Shown piece after piece: positions 1 to 13,700 of a DNA stretch of 64,000 nucleotides. The notes under the pieces were generated by a model. That model saw only the letters and a program-made list of their open reading frames with translations. It searched no databases and was not told the DNA's origin. The stretch lies in the NCBI RefSeq assembly GCF_032062135.1, contig NC_092863.1, positions 15,778,693 through 15,842,692 of the forward strand, in the 5' to 3' direction. Position numbers and translations under genes: made by a program. Positions within the stretch are counted from its first letter, which is position 1. Each line of letters starts with the position of its first letter. The DNA comes from Pyxicephalus adspersus. Lineage: Eukaryota; Chordata; Amphibia; Anura; Pyxicephalidae.

Positions 1-670
1 TTCAGGTAAAGCCGACAGTAGTATCTATTAATTAATTTCCAAAAACAGCAATGTATGGTGCAAAGGAAATAAAAGCCCCCCTCTAGAACTGCATTCCTTG
101 AGGTGAGCAAACCAGAACGTTTGCTGCACATTTCTAGCAATTCATCCGGATTCAAAGACAATAGTGCGTCCCAACATTTCCGCTGCTAGCCATGCTCATA
201 GGCACTTCAAATCCACAATGAAATGTGCAGTAGGTTTTCTGTTTAAAAGCAAATTTTGTTTTAGATTCATCATTTTAAAATATTGGCCCTGAGGCCAGAG
301 TTAACAGCACAAGCTTGTGTGCGCAATGCAATGTTGCTTTGTAGAATTTCAAAATGAAAGCAGCCAGGGGGAAAACAAAAAGAAAAGAAAGAGCCTTAAA
401 ATGTTTATGAATGACTCAGGCACAATGCCAAACTGCTGAATCTTATCTATACATAATACATACTATAAGAAAAAAAATAAAATAAAAAAAAAAATAATTT
501 TAAACTACAAACTATACACACTAGAAATTTTAAGAGATATCTAAGTTCCATGGGGAACAGCTGCAAGCATGCATGCAGGCAGCACATTTCACATCACACC
601 AAAATAGAATTTCAGTGCTACATGACTGGGCAAACAGATTGGTCTTATTACATCCTAAAGAAACTGCTGC
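1..670. other. Sequence 3' of znf281, no gene seen
   Basis: AT-rich unique-looking sequence with A-runs near 470-500. No open frame with family resemblance and no minus-strand AATAAA was found. It is probably intergenic, or a distal 3' UTR if znf281 uses a far polyadenylation site. Confidence 0.4.
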
Positions 671-969
671 TTAACCTCCCTGGCGGTCTCATAATACAGT
701 AATGTTGCAAAGCGGTTCTTTTCTGTTTAAATTTCCCGCCCAGTCACGCACAAGCGCACCGCCCCCACATGCTCACACCTCCTATTCATCATGCCGGGGA
801 CGCGAGGCCAGGGGACACAGATGCCGGACGGACATTGCCGGAGGTCAATGCAGGCTCATCAGGAACAGGTAACCCCTTTACAATGCCACCCCATGTGGCT
901 CGGGGTTACAGCTTTTGGTAATGAAAAATAACCCCGAACCACACTTGGGGATACCACCAGGGAGGTTAA
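671..969. mobile_element. piggyBac-like MITE with TTAA ends
   Basis: The 13-bp ends CCTCCCTGGCGGT and ACCACCAGGGAGG are inverted repeats with one mismatch, and each is flanked by TTAA (671-674 and 966-969). TTAA target duplication is the mark of the piggyBac superfamily. The interior is GC-rich and has an inner hairpin, with GTGGCTCGGGGTTA near 896 facing TAACCCCGAACCAC near 930. It has no coding capacity. A related right end lies at 51785-51867. Confidence 0.75.
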
Positions 970-2739
970 ACAGTCATTTTACCCAATTAAGACATAAGCT
1001 GCATACACGCACCAAATAATTCCCATAACGAGAATAGCCGTTTGTAAAATCTGAGTGCAGCAGTCCCCTGACATAATTTATCAACACACCACAGTACTAT
1101 TTTTTTTTTGTTTTTTATGTTTTTTTCCAAATTGCAAAAAACTTAACTATTCAAGTTATAACCAGTAGTCTGAAATTTTGACCCCCACCCGCCCACCCAA
1201 AACAAAAGAAAAAAAACAAAACAATCACACCACCTTGCTGCTCAGCCCATGCAGGGGAGATTTAAATACTTGCTGAGTGAAGTGTGAAAAGTTTCTCAAT
1301 ATCTTTATACAGTAATTTCTTTTCCGCTGCTCTCTATAGAATTGTCCTCTCTAAATCAGATGAGAGTTGTCATTTAAAGAAAACCTGTCGTGACAAAAAC
1401 AGAAGCTAGCACAGCTGACCTCTTTCTGAGGTCGCCAACTGCTTGCATGTCTCCGGCTTCAAAACTTTTCCAGTTCAAATGAGTAACAAAATCCGGATTA
1501 AATCAAGGTCTATGAACCTGGTCCATGACTCAGGGGTACTGAAGCCAGCAGGCCAGCACACAGCATGTAGACTACAGGATATATAAAACCAAATCTGTAG
1601 TCAATTTTTTTTTTTAACTCTTCTTCAGGGATTTTACATATTTTTAGGAATTATACATGCAGATCTTTACATCCAGTCTGCACCTAGTTCTGTTCCTAAC
1701 AGCTATGCTCATTATAGAAAATAAACATGTCAGGTTTCATAGCCTGCCACCAAATGTATTGCAAAGAAAAAACTTCTTACAGCCTTGCAATTAGGACAGA
1801 TTCTCTTTAAAATGATAAAGGACAATGGGCCTGAATCAAAATGCTTTGCTCTACATCCGTGTTCTGCATTTTCATAAATGTCTATGGGAATCCGAAACCT
1901 GCTTGAAGCAGCTCAAATACAGGTTAGATTGAAGTCTATTGTACCTGTCACTGAATTCTGAACTGATCCATGGACGCAGGCCCTCCCCGTTACATTTTTT
2001 ACTGTATCACTGAAACATAAATGCAATGGCGGCTAAATGGAACAAAATGAACACTAAATGAACCCCGGGCAGGAGTGATAATGTCTGTTTACACGACCCC
2101 ACATTGGACTTCCCAATGAGCCAAAAATGGACACCAATCTAAGCACTGGTACGTTTAGGAAATTTAGCATTATATTCGTGGTTACAAGCAGAATTTGCCA
2201 ACCGCTATGGCTCATTTATCTCCATTTAAATTGAACAAAAAGTCACGTGTATGGTCATTGCAATACGACGGAGCCAATAATAAAATTTTGTTTTTTAAGT
2301 AGGCAATAGATTATTACAAAACTGCATGTATACCAGTTAACAGCATTCCAATCTACATGCTGCTCTAAACTAGTTTGAGCACAATTTCTCGTATTATTTT
2401 TTTTGAACAATATTGCAAAATACATGTTCCTGAATGCTGTATCAACAGTAAAAATGAGGTATATCAAAAGGAAAAAAAATATAAAAAAAGAACACTGTAC
2501 ATACATAAATTTGTATCTTAAGAGTAATATTTTATGTTTTTGTTAATTTAAAGCTATTGCCATGAATATTAAATATATGAAGGAACACAGGCTATTGGCA
2601 TGACATTACTTTGAATAAATTTGTCACAGGGACAAGTGGGGGGGACAAAAAAAAAAACCCACACACAAAATGATTGTGTTAAAGATCTTCATATATTTTG
2701 GTGCCTTCAGCTTAAAATTCCATTCCCAAGTCCAAATTT
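970..2739. other. Sequence 3' of znf281, no gene seen
   Basis: AT-rich sequence with short T and A runs. Small open frames here have no recognisable family. Part of it could be an extended znf281 3' UTR, but the only canonical minus-strand AATAAA in the 3.1 kb beyond the stop is at 2745-2740. Confidence 0.4.
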
Positions 2740-2745
2740 TTTATT
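2740..2745 (-). terminator. znf281: Candidate znf281 polyadenylation signal (AATAAA)
   Basis: The plus strand reads TTTATT, so the minus strand reads AATAAA, about 360 nt past the znf281 stop. A GT-rich and T-rich stretch follows on the minus strand (around 2675-2645), which would serve as a downstream element, though it is rather far away. No other canonical AATAAA was found on the minus strand between 1 and 3104. Confidence 0.45.
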
Positions 2746-3104
2746 TTTTTAAATTTGGTAATAGTATTTTCAAAAGCTGATCCAATAGACATGTTTGCCA
2801 TTTGTCCCTCTGGAATTTGTAATCAAGAAATCAAACTGACTGCCGAGCAAGGTTTTCCCAAAACATGTTTGGCTACCCTGTTTCGGCACCCTCCCACCCC
2901 CCAAACTAATTTCTGTTTAAAAATTATGTACACTCAACTATTTTATAATAAAAAGAAAATTTGCATTGAAACAGCATAGATACCATATTTCTTATTAACG
3001 ATTGTGTAGAAACATTTTTTTCTTTTGATGGCAGTGTTATCCAAATAAAAAAAAAAAACCATCATGTCTTAAAAGCTTGAGAAAGTTAGGGGCAACTTAA
3101 ATCC
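2746..3104 (-). other. znf281: Probable znf281 3' UTR
   Basis: This lies between the znf281 stop codon and the candidate poly(A) signal. It is T-rich on the transcribed strand and holds no gene of its own. The 74-codon plus-strand frame at 2755-2979 has no family resemblance and was left out. Confidence 0.45.
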
Positions 3105-4730
3105 TCACCTGAAGCTTTGATTATCTGTAGACTTCACTTGAGTGCTACCTGCTTCACTTACATCAGATAGCAAAGTTGAGTACCCTGAGAATTCTGAAGT
3201 TGAATTTCTCAACCTCTGATCCATTCCCCCATCAGTGCTAGTGTTAAATAAGATTGGCACCCTGTTGCCAGATTTAAACTGAGGACCAAACGCTTGTGCA
3301 AAGGTCTCGATCTGGTATGTTACTTGTGGCCCGTCGTCTTTCTGTTGTTCTAAAGAACTGGCCAAATCCTGAGGTTGGAGGTGAAAGCCGGAAGCGTTAT
3401 CCATGCTCTTTTGCTGATCCTTCTGCCCATTCAATTCCTGAGATGAGATCTGGTAGCTGGAGGAGGTGTCTAATGGTTTTTGAGAGTCGATTTGATCAGC
3501 TAACTCTTGAGAAGGAGTTAACTGCTGCTGGCTTGTATCCAGTGATAACGAAAAGCCAGTCTGGGGCCCCAGCACCATGCCAAAGTTCGATTTTGGCAGG
3601 CCAGGCGGCAATACTGATGTTACAGTCTGGCCAAAGCCACAATCAAGAGGAGATGTAGTGTATATAAGTTTGTCGGCAAAAAGAGAAGGGCTTGGTACAG
3701 ATGAGGTGAAGCCAACAAACTGTAAACTCGGACCCAAAGGGAATGATGGTGTTTGGCTTGTTCTTTCCAAAGCTTGCTGAAGGCATTTTGAATACTCCTG
3801 AAGCAAACTGGCCTTGTCATTTGGTGTAGATTGAGAAACTGTGCAGATGTTTTCTTCCTGGACTAAATCATTCGCATTTGCCGTTTGGAGTTCCATGTGT
3901 TGTTCACCTAAACTAAATGTCACATCAGGGTGCACAACTGATTTATGAGTGTAGTGATCCAGGAAACTCTGGAAGACCTCATCAGAAATGACTGATTTGT
4001 CATGGCAGTTCTTAATATCAACATTCAAGGCATTGGAATCAATAAGAGTTAGTTGGCTGTCCCCATCCATAACATTGGAAACTGAAGACTGAATGACAGA
4101 CTGTTGTGATACCATATGCGCTACATTCACAGCATAGGCATTGTTGCTGCCAGTGGACGGCAGATATCGTTTTTTCTTCAGGAACTGCATTGCATCATCA
4201 TAATTGCTACTTGTAGGACCTTTGTTACCTGAAGTCTGAAGGAGATTCATAGAGTCTACATTGGAAGTGCTCACCATATCATGAGGACTATTTGCCTTAT
4301 CTGAAAGTTTAAGCATTGCCAGGTTTGTTGACTGGGAATCCAAGGAGAGGTCATTCTTCTGTGCTTGCTTCCGACCCCCTTTCTTAATCCCCATTTTTGA
4401 CAACTTGGTGTTCAGATCACCCAAACCAGTGCCAGATGGGTCGTTACCGGACATCATCGGAACGTCCACTGCATAATTCTGAAGGTCCATGTCGGCAGCT
4501 ATGTGTGCCTCATTCATCTTACTGCCTGATTTAGGGTTCTTGTTTGAGGAGCCATTTTTGGTCCTGGTTTTTTTACGAACAGAAACATTTGAGCTTCCCT
4601 GAGATAAATCAAAGTTGCCAGATAAATTATTCAAACCGGGGTTGGAGGGCCCAGGGTTTAAGGCTCCTTTGTTTATGGATTCACTACATGTCCTTCTGTG
4701 CTTCAGCAATCTGTCTGTTCTTGAAAAGAA
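3105..4730 (-). CDS. znf281: znf281 terminal exon (end of finger 4 plus C-terminal regulatory region)
   Basis: The acceptor is ...ttttgacag ending at 4731. The exon enters in phase 0 with [15 protein letters not shown], the second half of finger 4, whose last ligand is Cys instead of His (C2HC), as in the family. The remaining roughly 525 residues are low-complexity, rich in Ser, Gln and Asn, with no second domain. Conserved blocks are [73 protein letters not shown] and [18 protein letters not shown]. These match ZNF281 better than its paralogue ZNF148. The frame is uninterrupted to TGA at 3105. Confidence 0.95.
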   Translation of the reverse strand, partial: FFSRTDRLLKHRRTCSESINKGALNPGPSNPGLNNLSGNFDLSQGSSNVSVRKKTRTKNGSSNKNPKSGSKMNEAHIAADMDLQNYAVDVPMMSGNDPSGTGLGDLNTKLSKMGIKKGGRKQAQKNDLSLDSQSTNLAMLKLSDKANSPHDMVSTSNVDSMNLLQTSGNKGPTSSNYDDAMQFLKKKRYLPSTGSNNAYAVNVAHMVSQQSVIQSSVSNVMDGDSQLTLIDSNALNVDIKNCHDKSVISDEVFQSFLDHYTHKSVVHPDVTFSLGEQHMELQTANANDLVQEENICTVSQSTPNDKASLLQEYSKCLQQALERTSQTPSFPLGPSLQFVGFTSSVPSPSLFADKLIYTTSPLDCGFGQTVTSVLPPGLPKSNFGMVLGPQTGFSLSLDTSQQQLTPSQELADQIDSQKPLDTSSSYQISSQELNGQKDQQKSMDNASGFHLQPQDLASSLEQQKDDGPQVTYQIETFAQAFGPQFKSGNRVPILFNTSTDGGMDQRLRNSTSEFSGYSTLLSDVSEAGSTQVKSTDNQSFR

Positions 4731-7700
4731 CTGTCAAAATACAAATGATAAAGAAAATCAGGGAAAGAATAAAATGGTAAAAAAAATATAAAGAATAAAA
4801 AAGCACTAGTGTGAACTTAGTCTTAGTTTAGTGGATTTAAGCTTATAAATTATAATTCACACTAAAGATTGCATTAAGAAGCCTTGTCTTCCGAAGCTAC
4901 AGATTTGGATCACACAGATCTCTATGCCTAGAAGAATGCAGTTTGAAATTATTTTTTGAACCACACACTCTGATGCATCTTCCCTTACTTGGTCAATGTT
5001 GCTATGTCTTGTAGTCACCTATCCAGCAGAGAGGGCATCAAACACAAAGGGGAGCAAAGCAGCAGACATACTTGGAAGTCTCTTGCATACAGATAACTTT
5101 TCAGACTGCATATTTCCTTTAAAGAGCAAAGATTGGCAGTGTGCTCATAGGTAATTTTTCTGCACAAGGAGAACTTACTTTGAAGTTTTTATTCTAGTTA
5201 AAGTATAAAGTACATTTAATAAATCTTTAGAAAACCGAGTGTAAAAGCCCCTCCTGCAGTTTCTAATACACATTGTAAGGAGCTGGCAATGTGAAAAGGA
5301 ATCAGTGCAAGCATTTCGAGTGCAGGAGAAAAGTCAGTACAACGGTGTGCTCTGTTGTAATACTATGGTAAAAGTATTGTTATACAATTCATTTGTACCT
5401 GGTGACATGAGTCACACTTGTATGGCTTTTCCCCACTATGAGTCCTCTTGTGTCGTTCCATATGATACTTCTGGATAAACTTCATGTTGCACTGATCACA
5501 GGTAAAAGGTTTTTCCCCTAGGAGAAAGAAACTGTCTTTATGTATGGCTTCATGAATATAAATTCTAAAAAGGAAAATCTTTTAAATCTCCAAAACACCA
5601 ACTTTTTTTTTATCATTAAAAAAATTTTTTTATGTAAACAACACTAATTGTTTGAACAAGTATCACATGCAAACCCCTTATATACATACCACTGTGTATT
5701 TTGTGATGTCGTTGTAGCAAATACTTTTGAATGAAAGTCATATTGCATAGACCACACTCAAACGGCCTTTCACCTATAAAAAGAAAGCAATGGAATAAGT
5801 GTCAAAAATAAGCAGCTTTAATAATATTACTATTAATAATAAACAGGATTTATATAGTGCCAACATTTTACGCAGGGCTGTACATTAAATAGCTTTACCA
5901 TTTGCATCTATTATGCAACCTAATAAAGAGTTAAAAATGTATAAATTCTGACAATAAATCTTGTATCATCATCTAAGCTTCTATTGTTAACATGAAATGT
6001 GGAAAAACATCAATAAAAGGTAAACAAATTGTCAATTTCTATGCCGATAGGATTTATCCAGACCTCACTATGGCTTATGTAAGCTCAGAAATTTCATCCA
6101 CACCCACCATAGCTGTAAGGTACCAAACTGGAACAGCCTGGGGATAAAATTAAATCATTGCAACCTCACCCTTTACTTCTGTTAAGTGTCAAAAAGGAAT
6201 ATTTCAGGGCTTCAGAAATATTATATTTGCTTGTAATTCAGTGTCTCCCAACCAGGATTCCATGAAACCTTAGGGTTCTTTCACCAGTTTGTGTCTCTCG
6301 GGTCAGTTTAAGTGACATAAATGTTTTTTTGACCATCTGTGTCATTCTTCCTACTGGCCAGCAATGTAAGATTCAATCTTCATACTGACCACCACACTAA
6401 CAAGCTGTAATTATAGTAATTATAGTAGGATTTCCCAAAGAACAAAAAGTTATCTCAAAGGTTCCCCGCAGGAAGAAGGCTACTCCAATCAATCATTGTG
6501 ATATATTCTATTATATATCTTTTTTTTTAGAACCTTTATACTCTGCAATTAAAAATAAAATATGTCTTAAGAAAGAGCAACAGGCAATTAAAGTGGCAAA
6601 TAGACCACTTTGTTATGCATCAGCCATAGCTTTTCTTCCACACAGTCTGGTTGATAGCAGTATGCAATAAAATAAAAGTTCCATTTCATTAAAAAAATAA
6701 AAACTGACAAACACATAGAAACATAGCTAGACATGAAGCCACAGATGTGCAAGATACTGTATATCATCTTCATCTGACACATTAACCAATTAACATACCT
6801 GTGTGTATGAGCACATGCCTGCGTAGATGATAGGAACTCCTAAAAGAAGCATGGCAATGTTGACATATATGAGGTTTATAATTTGGAGACATATCACCAT
6901 CACATGACTGGAAGAAAAAGAGGAATACAGTCAAAAAAGTGCTTGGATCCATACGCAGACAACATGCAGTAAAGAGAATCCTGAAAATAGGCTAATGTAT
7001 ATGAAGTAATGACAGACACAAGTGTGAGGCTTATATCCATCGCAGAACAGAACAATGAGATTTTTGAAAAATGGAGATGTACTGGATTCAAATGCCAACA
7101 AGCCTAGAAAATAACAGATACTTAGGTGATCCCTATACCTTACTACCTCTCCCGGATCTGAAGTGCAGTTTGGTGGTGCATATGTGCTTTTCTTTGCTGG
7201 AAAGAAAGTTGAACCTGAGGAGCTTCAAAGCAACCACCACCCTCTTCAGATTTATTCTTTGGATATGCCCCCCCCCACCAAATCTGATATCACAATATCC
7301 CTTTTTTTTTTTTTTTTACATTTGTACTCACTATATATATTTCAATGTAATCAATCTTCTTTAACAACTGCTAAGTGATTAGGTAGGTAAGAATGTTTAT
7401 TGCAGAAAATGGATAGTGTTCCTTCAGCAATAATGTCCTGCCTGATTGCAAAATTTTTGCTTTCGCAAGTTTTTTAGCGTTATCTGCACTGTATTTGTCA
7501 CTGGAAACACTAAAGCTGCGTACACACTTCCAATTTTTATCGTTCAAAATGAACGACGAACGATCGATTGGGCAAAAATCGTTCGTAAAAAAAGTAACCA
7601 ACGACGCCGACGAACGAGGAAAGTCGTTGGAAATGAACGACCGGACCGGCGGATCGGATTGGACGACGATCGTTGACCATCGTTCGTGTGTACGATCGTT

Positions 7701-10700
7701 CGTTGATCGTCCATGGTCTGAGCATGCGTGATGAACGAACGGTCGTTCACTTCCTGTCGTGCACGTCACTCCTTGTATCGCTCAAACGATCGCATCTATT
7801 GTGTGTATAATATCTACGAACGATCGTGTCGTTATCTGTATGTACAGGATCGGTGCTATACGATCGTTCGCAGATATCGTGCAGAATCGTTCGTTTAACA
7901 ACGATAATAATTGGAAGTGTGTACGTAGCTTAACTCCATCCAAAATTATTACAAGCATGTACTGGTCGAGTACACAGCCTACAATGTGCAAGTTGGAGGT
8001 AGTTATTCACAGACATTTCCTTCAGTAATTACAATATTGTATCATTACTAAAAAGCTTGAGAACTGTGCACACCAAGGATGCCTGCCAATATGGTATATA
8101 GGTGGGATTTATTTTTTTAGATCATGCATATTTGCCCGGAGTTCTATTTTAAATCTCAAATTTGCAATGATCATGATGCCTAGAAAAAAAAAAAAAAAAA
8201 AGTAAACTTAGAACCCCCCACCCGATCACAGGAATGCTCTTACTTTATTCCGCCTGCGTTTAGATTTTGCTTCCTGAGCTCTTCGTCTGGTCTTCTTTAC
8301 GGATTGTTTTGGCTCATAGCTATTTTTTTCTGCTCTTAATAACAGCTGTAAGAAAAAAAGGTGAAGGAGAAGCTTTAACAACTTACTGATGCATAGCAAA
8401 GGCTGCCTTTTGTTCATTACAGAAACATATTGGGATATATTGAAAAACTTGAACTAGCAGAAAACCAAAACTTTTCTATTAAATGCAGGTAATTTAATAA
8501 TGTATAATGGCATTTGTAGTATTCTGTTAAAATGATGTATTTTAAGTAAAGAGGGAAAGTGTTCTTGAATGTTTAACAGGATCAAATAACATGGGCAAGT
8601 TAAAAATATCTCAATAAGTCTTACACAAGGATGCTGATCAATATTTACTGATACTGGGTAATGCGAGTTGGAAACAACCACTTGTAATCTCTACCACAAG
8701 TTAAAGCGACAGGGTGACAATGCAGGAGAACTGGGTCAGAATGTTGCTCCCTTATACTATGGGCAGCAAAGTGGCTCAGTGGTTAGCACTCTGGCCTTTG
8801 CAGAGCTAGGTCCCGAGCCTGATTCTCAGCCAAGACAATATCTGCATGGGGTTTGCAGGTTCTCCCTGTTTGTGTGGGTTTCCTCTGGCTTTCCAAAAAG
8901 ATCCAGTTAATTGTCTTTTCCCCAAAATTGACATGACATGACTAATGACATATGACTATGGTAGTGACATGACTATGGACTTTGTAAAGCGCTGTGTAAT
9001 ATGTGGGCGCTATAAAAATACAGTATAATATTAATAAATGACAAAAAAAGAAAGACAAAAAAAGAGACAGAATAAGGACCATCATGGTAAAATATCTGGA
9101 TATTGTTTAAACAAAAGCTGCATATTTAGAAGTATTCAAAATTAAAGTAAAAGCTTAAGATTGCAGTTACTGTTTTTATTTACAACGCAAAGGGAATATA
9201 AAGAAAATGATCTGAGTAAGAACAAATATGCCAAATACAAGTAATCTTTGACAAAAAGGTGGTAGGGGTTTTGGACTTGATCACACTCTTGACCCTTATT
9301 GCAATGCAGTTTCCAAGTAGTAATAAGGAACAGTGAGCATAAACCAGGTACTCCTGGTTTGAAAGCGTCTTGACCAATATAGAAAGTTTCGGAAGAAGAG
9401 TTGCATAAAACTTTATTGTATTGGTTTTCTTAAAGGCTGCTCACTGTACACACTAAGGTTGAAGATATTAGGATCGAACCAATAAGCCTGCCATCCAATC
9501 CCTTCACCAACAATACCTGTAACAAGTAACTGGTTGCTATAAGTTACTGTGCAGTACTTAAAAAAGGTTTCTCTTTTATAAATTAGGACCTGCACTCACT
9601 GTAATGTCTTCACCCCGTGCAAAACACATGAAGAGTGAAATCTTAACCAATGCACCTTTTAAAGCCAGACTCCAGACCACCCACTAAAATGCAGGACATA
9701 TGTTAATGCAAATGTCTTTCACAAAGGACCATAGGAAAAGTGATTATCTACATTATTATCCTAAAGAACAATATTGTCACTATGGGCCAAACAGACACAA
9801 CTACAGAATAGTTCTTTGTAACTTCCAATACAGAAAATAAGAGATAGTTTTTTTAGCATTTCCCAGCCATCTCCTCTGTGTAAGGAGACAACATAAGGCT
9901 ACATCACCGCCTCTGAAGCTTTAAATAGCACAGTGGGAGTCTGCCAACTGTTTGGATCTGATTGAAGAAAAGATTTATTGATTGAACAATGCTTTGGAAC
10001 TCTACAAAAGGTTGCTCTGAGATAACCATTCAGGCTATTGTTTGAGCTTCTTAAAGCTTCAAGAGATGTGTGACTGGCAATTTACATTAGCTGAAGACAT
10101 CCAATGTCTGCGGGTTCCATCTTCTTGAAGGTTGTGACACCTGCCACGCGAACAAACTTTTTACAATAGACCATTGATTTGTTACGTTATTACAAATAAC
10201 AGGAATTAAAAAAAATCCAGACAAATGCCAGCAGCCAGACAGGAAATATAACCTGAATGCTACAGCTGACCCAGAATTTAGGTCTATTCTCCAATGTTAT
10301 CAATGGAAGCCAATGATACCGAGCGCCTTTAAAGGGTCTCTGAATCCTGATTTGCACTCAATAGCAAATGGTTTTCACACAACAGTGATAGAAAGGAAAC
10401 ATTTTGTCAGTTAAAAAATTCCAACAGGTGGATCAAAAGCAACAAAAATGTCTACCGTTAACAAACTCAACCAATTTCCTATGATACACAGCTACCTACC
10501 ACATAAACAGACTGCTAAAGATCTTTCTACAATCATGCACATCAGCATAATCTCCTTCAAGAACCCATTCAAAAGGAGAACTTAGAAAACCCAGCTGAAG
10601 CTTTTCTTGGGGAAAAAAAAGCTATATGCTATGAATATCAGGCAGCCCCCTCCTTCACGGGTCAACAAAGCATTAGAAAGCTCCATGAAGAGCAGTCTAT

Positions 10701-13700
10701 GCTTATCACACGTTGCACCAAATGTCTACTGCTACCAATCCAAACCAAAGCTTTAAAAGCTTTCTCAGCTGATAGCTTCAGACCACACAAATCACTGGCC
10801 AAGGGATTTATCCTCTGTAGACCTTGTTCACAACATAAAAGTATATGGTTTTTATAGGGCCTTTTGTTTATTTCCCACCATTGCGATACATTGTCAGAAA
10901 AACTTATTATATTTGGCGTTGATCTGCGTTTTGCAAATTGTGAGCTCACTATGCATTTACTTTAGCTGTGAACCCAAGTCTTATGAAATATTTCTTTCTT
11001 TGCTTGGGTTGTCTGGTAGTTTCCATATCAATGACCTTTCCAGGGACAGTTTACCCAGTATCTTGGGGCATTTAATATAATATATATACATACACACACA
11101 TACACACCTTTAGAAAGGAAAAAAGCCATCTGAAGCATGAAACCAATGCTTACTAGAAGTTAGCTTAATCATTCATAACGAGTCAAAGCCCTGATGACTC
11201 TATTCAGTCTTGATGAATTGTCTTTATTTTCCCCACCCACCTATTCATCCCACAAAGTGTCCAGCTACCCTACGTCTGAGTGACAGGTGCACTCAAAAAA
11301 AAATTATTTGAGCAAAACCAGCTTGCAGAAAAGAATGGAAATGTTTCAGCATATGGTAAAACCCCTACTGATGTTAGAATGCACAATCTTGAATTTAACC
11401 AAAGTGAAACTAAAATAAGCATCTTGTCAGGAGAGGTGTAAGGTGGGGAGGGTAGAGCACCAAGCATGTAATGCAGAAGGTCTGAACTTAAAGCAAAGCA
11501 GGGTATTGTACAACATCACATACCACCGACTACTTTTGTGTTTTAACGTACCTTAGCAGCCCTATGGAATGCCCCACACAAGTTTGTACCTAATTGTTTA
11601 ATTTACTCTATGCAGTTGTGAGTTGCTCATTGTTTGTCTTTGATTTGACTAAGCAGGCTGGAGCATTAAAACATTTTTTTTTTTTTGAAGACTGTCTAGT
11701 CAACACCCAGGCAGTATGAAAACATCTAAAGATAACTAGATTACACTTTGAAAATAACCTATACAACCAGACACCTGAGGTGCTCTTTGACCCAGGCAAC
11801 TTCCAGTTACTATCAGGGATTTATTTTTTCTTATCCAGAGTAAGTAAGGCCACGTACACACTTGCAATAGTTCTCTGATAATCGGCTCAGGGCCGATATT
11901 GGACAAGAATCTGGCGTGTGTACAGCGCCCATCGTCCATCCTGGCGGATCCATGGATGATGGAGTACAAACAATCCTAATAGAAGTAAAAGGGGGAGAGA
12001 GAGCAGCAGGGTGCCAGGTCAGTTTTCCTCCCCTCTCCATAGAGCAGAATGATGCTGTATGTACAGCACTCGTTCATGCATCGTCCAGTCATTAGTCAGT
12101 GGAAAGGATCATGAAAGATCCTTTCCAAACGACAATTATTTCACGTGTGTATGCAGCCTGCCTAATTCTACTGAATAAAACAAATATTATAGGTAGAAGT
12201 TCAAACATGGTATCAGGGCAGATTTAAAGTACACAGAAACCAGCCATGTTAAATATGCTGCAGCTTACAACTTCATCAATGTAGTGGCTGCATTACCTTC
12301 GTTCTTTATTTTCCCTCCTGTTATTGTCAGTCATCTACTCAAACACCTTCTGGTTCTTGATTTTTAGAATGAAGAATAAGAATTGCAGGCTTTTTGCTTA
12401 AATCGAAAAAAAGGGTTTTAGGATAGGATTTTAATATTTGTCGTATGCTAAGTGTGGGATTTTTTTTTTAATGGACATAGTTCCTAATCTTTTTACGATG
12501 ACGGCAAACACACCGGACCCTTTGTTGAAGGACAAAAGCTCCTAACAGCCCCGTGTCTTGTTCAAGCACTTGTTTGCCCAACCACTGCGCAGCGGACCCA
12601 CGTCTTGCTCAAGAGCGCCTGCCCACTGTGTAAAAGACCAGTGTCTTGTTAAAGAGCCACCTACCACTGCACAGTGGACCCATGTCTTGCTCAAGCGTGC
12701 CCAACCAACCCGAAATAGAGCCGTGTATAGCGCAAAGGGCCCATGTCTTGCTCAAGAGAGCCCAACCACCCCGCAAAAGACCCGTGTCTCCCTCAAAAGG
12801 ACCCACATCTTGCTCAAGAGGGCCCACCACCTTCAAAAGGACCCACGTCTTGCTCAAGGAGGCCTGCCCACTGTGCAAAGGACCTACGTGTTGCTCAAGG
12901 AGGCCTGCCCACTGCGCAAAAGACCAGTTTCTTGCTCAAGGGCGCCAGCCCACCACACAAAAGGACCAGTGTCAAGAGCACCCACACCACAAAACCTGTG
13001 TTGTCCTGCTCAAGAGGGCCCGCTCACCGCGCAAAGGACCCACATCTTGCTCAAGGGCGCCCAACCAATGCACAAAGAACCTGTGTCCTGTTCAAGAGTG
13101 CCCGCCCACCAAGCAACAGACCCATGTGACAATGGACCCGTGTCTTGTTCAAAAGCACCCAACCACCACACAACAGACCCGTGTCTTGCCCAAAAAGCAC
13201 ACGTCTTGCACAAGAGCACCTGCCCATCGCACAAAAGGCCTGTGTCTTGCTCAAGAGCCCCAACCACAGCGCAAAAGACCTGTGAATTGCTCAAAAGGGC
13301 CCAACCATCACGCAACAGACCTGTGCTTGTTGAAGTGCGCCCAACCACCCCGCGAAAAAACCCTGTTTTGCTCAAAGGACCCATGTCTTGCTCAAGAGGG
13401 CCCCCACTGCACAACAGACCCATGTCTTGTTCAAGCCCTTGTTGGCCCAAACACTGGTCAACGGACCCACGTCTTGCTCAAGAGCGCCCAACCACACCAC
13501 AAAAGACCCATGTCTTGCTCAAGAGCGCCCAACCACCATGCAACGGACTTGTGTCTTGTTCAACAGCGCCCAACCACCACGAAACAGAGCCGAGACTTGC
13601 TCAAAGGGCCCATGTCTTGCTCAAGAGCGCCCACCCACTGCACAAAAGACCAGTGTCGCCTACCGCACAAAAGACCAGTGTCTTGCTCAAGTGCGCCCAA

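Noticed and set aside
7371..7769. 132-codon minus frame and overlapping plus frames
   Set aside because: They fall in the palindromic CGATCGTT-rich MITE, which lacks stops in several frames.
8761..8840. Possible tRNA gene (A-box-like GTGGCTCAGTGGTTAGC)
   Set aside because: The B-box and cloverleaf are not intact and the sequence continues into the SINE body, so it is a SINE head.
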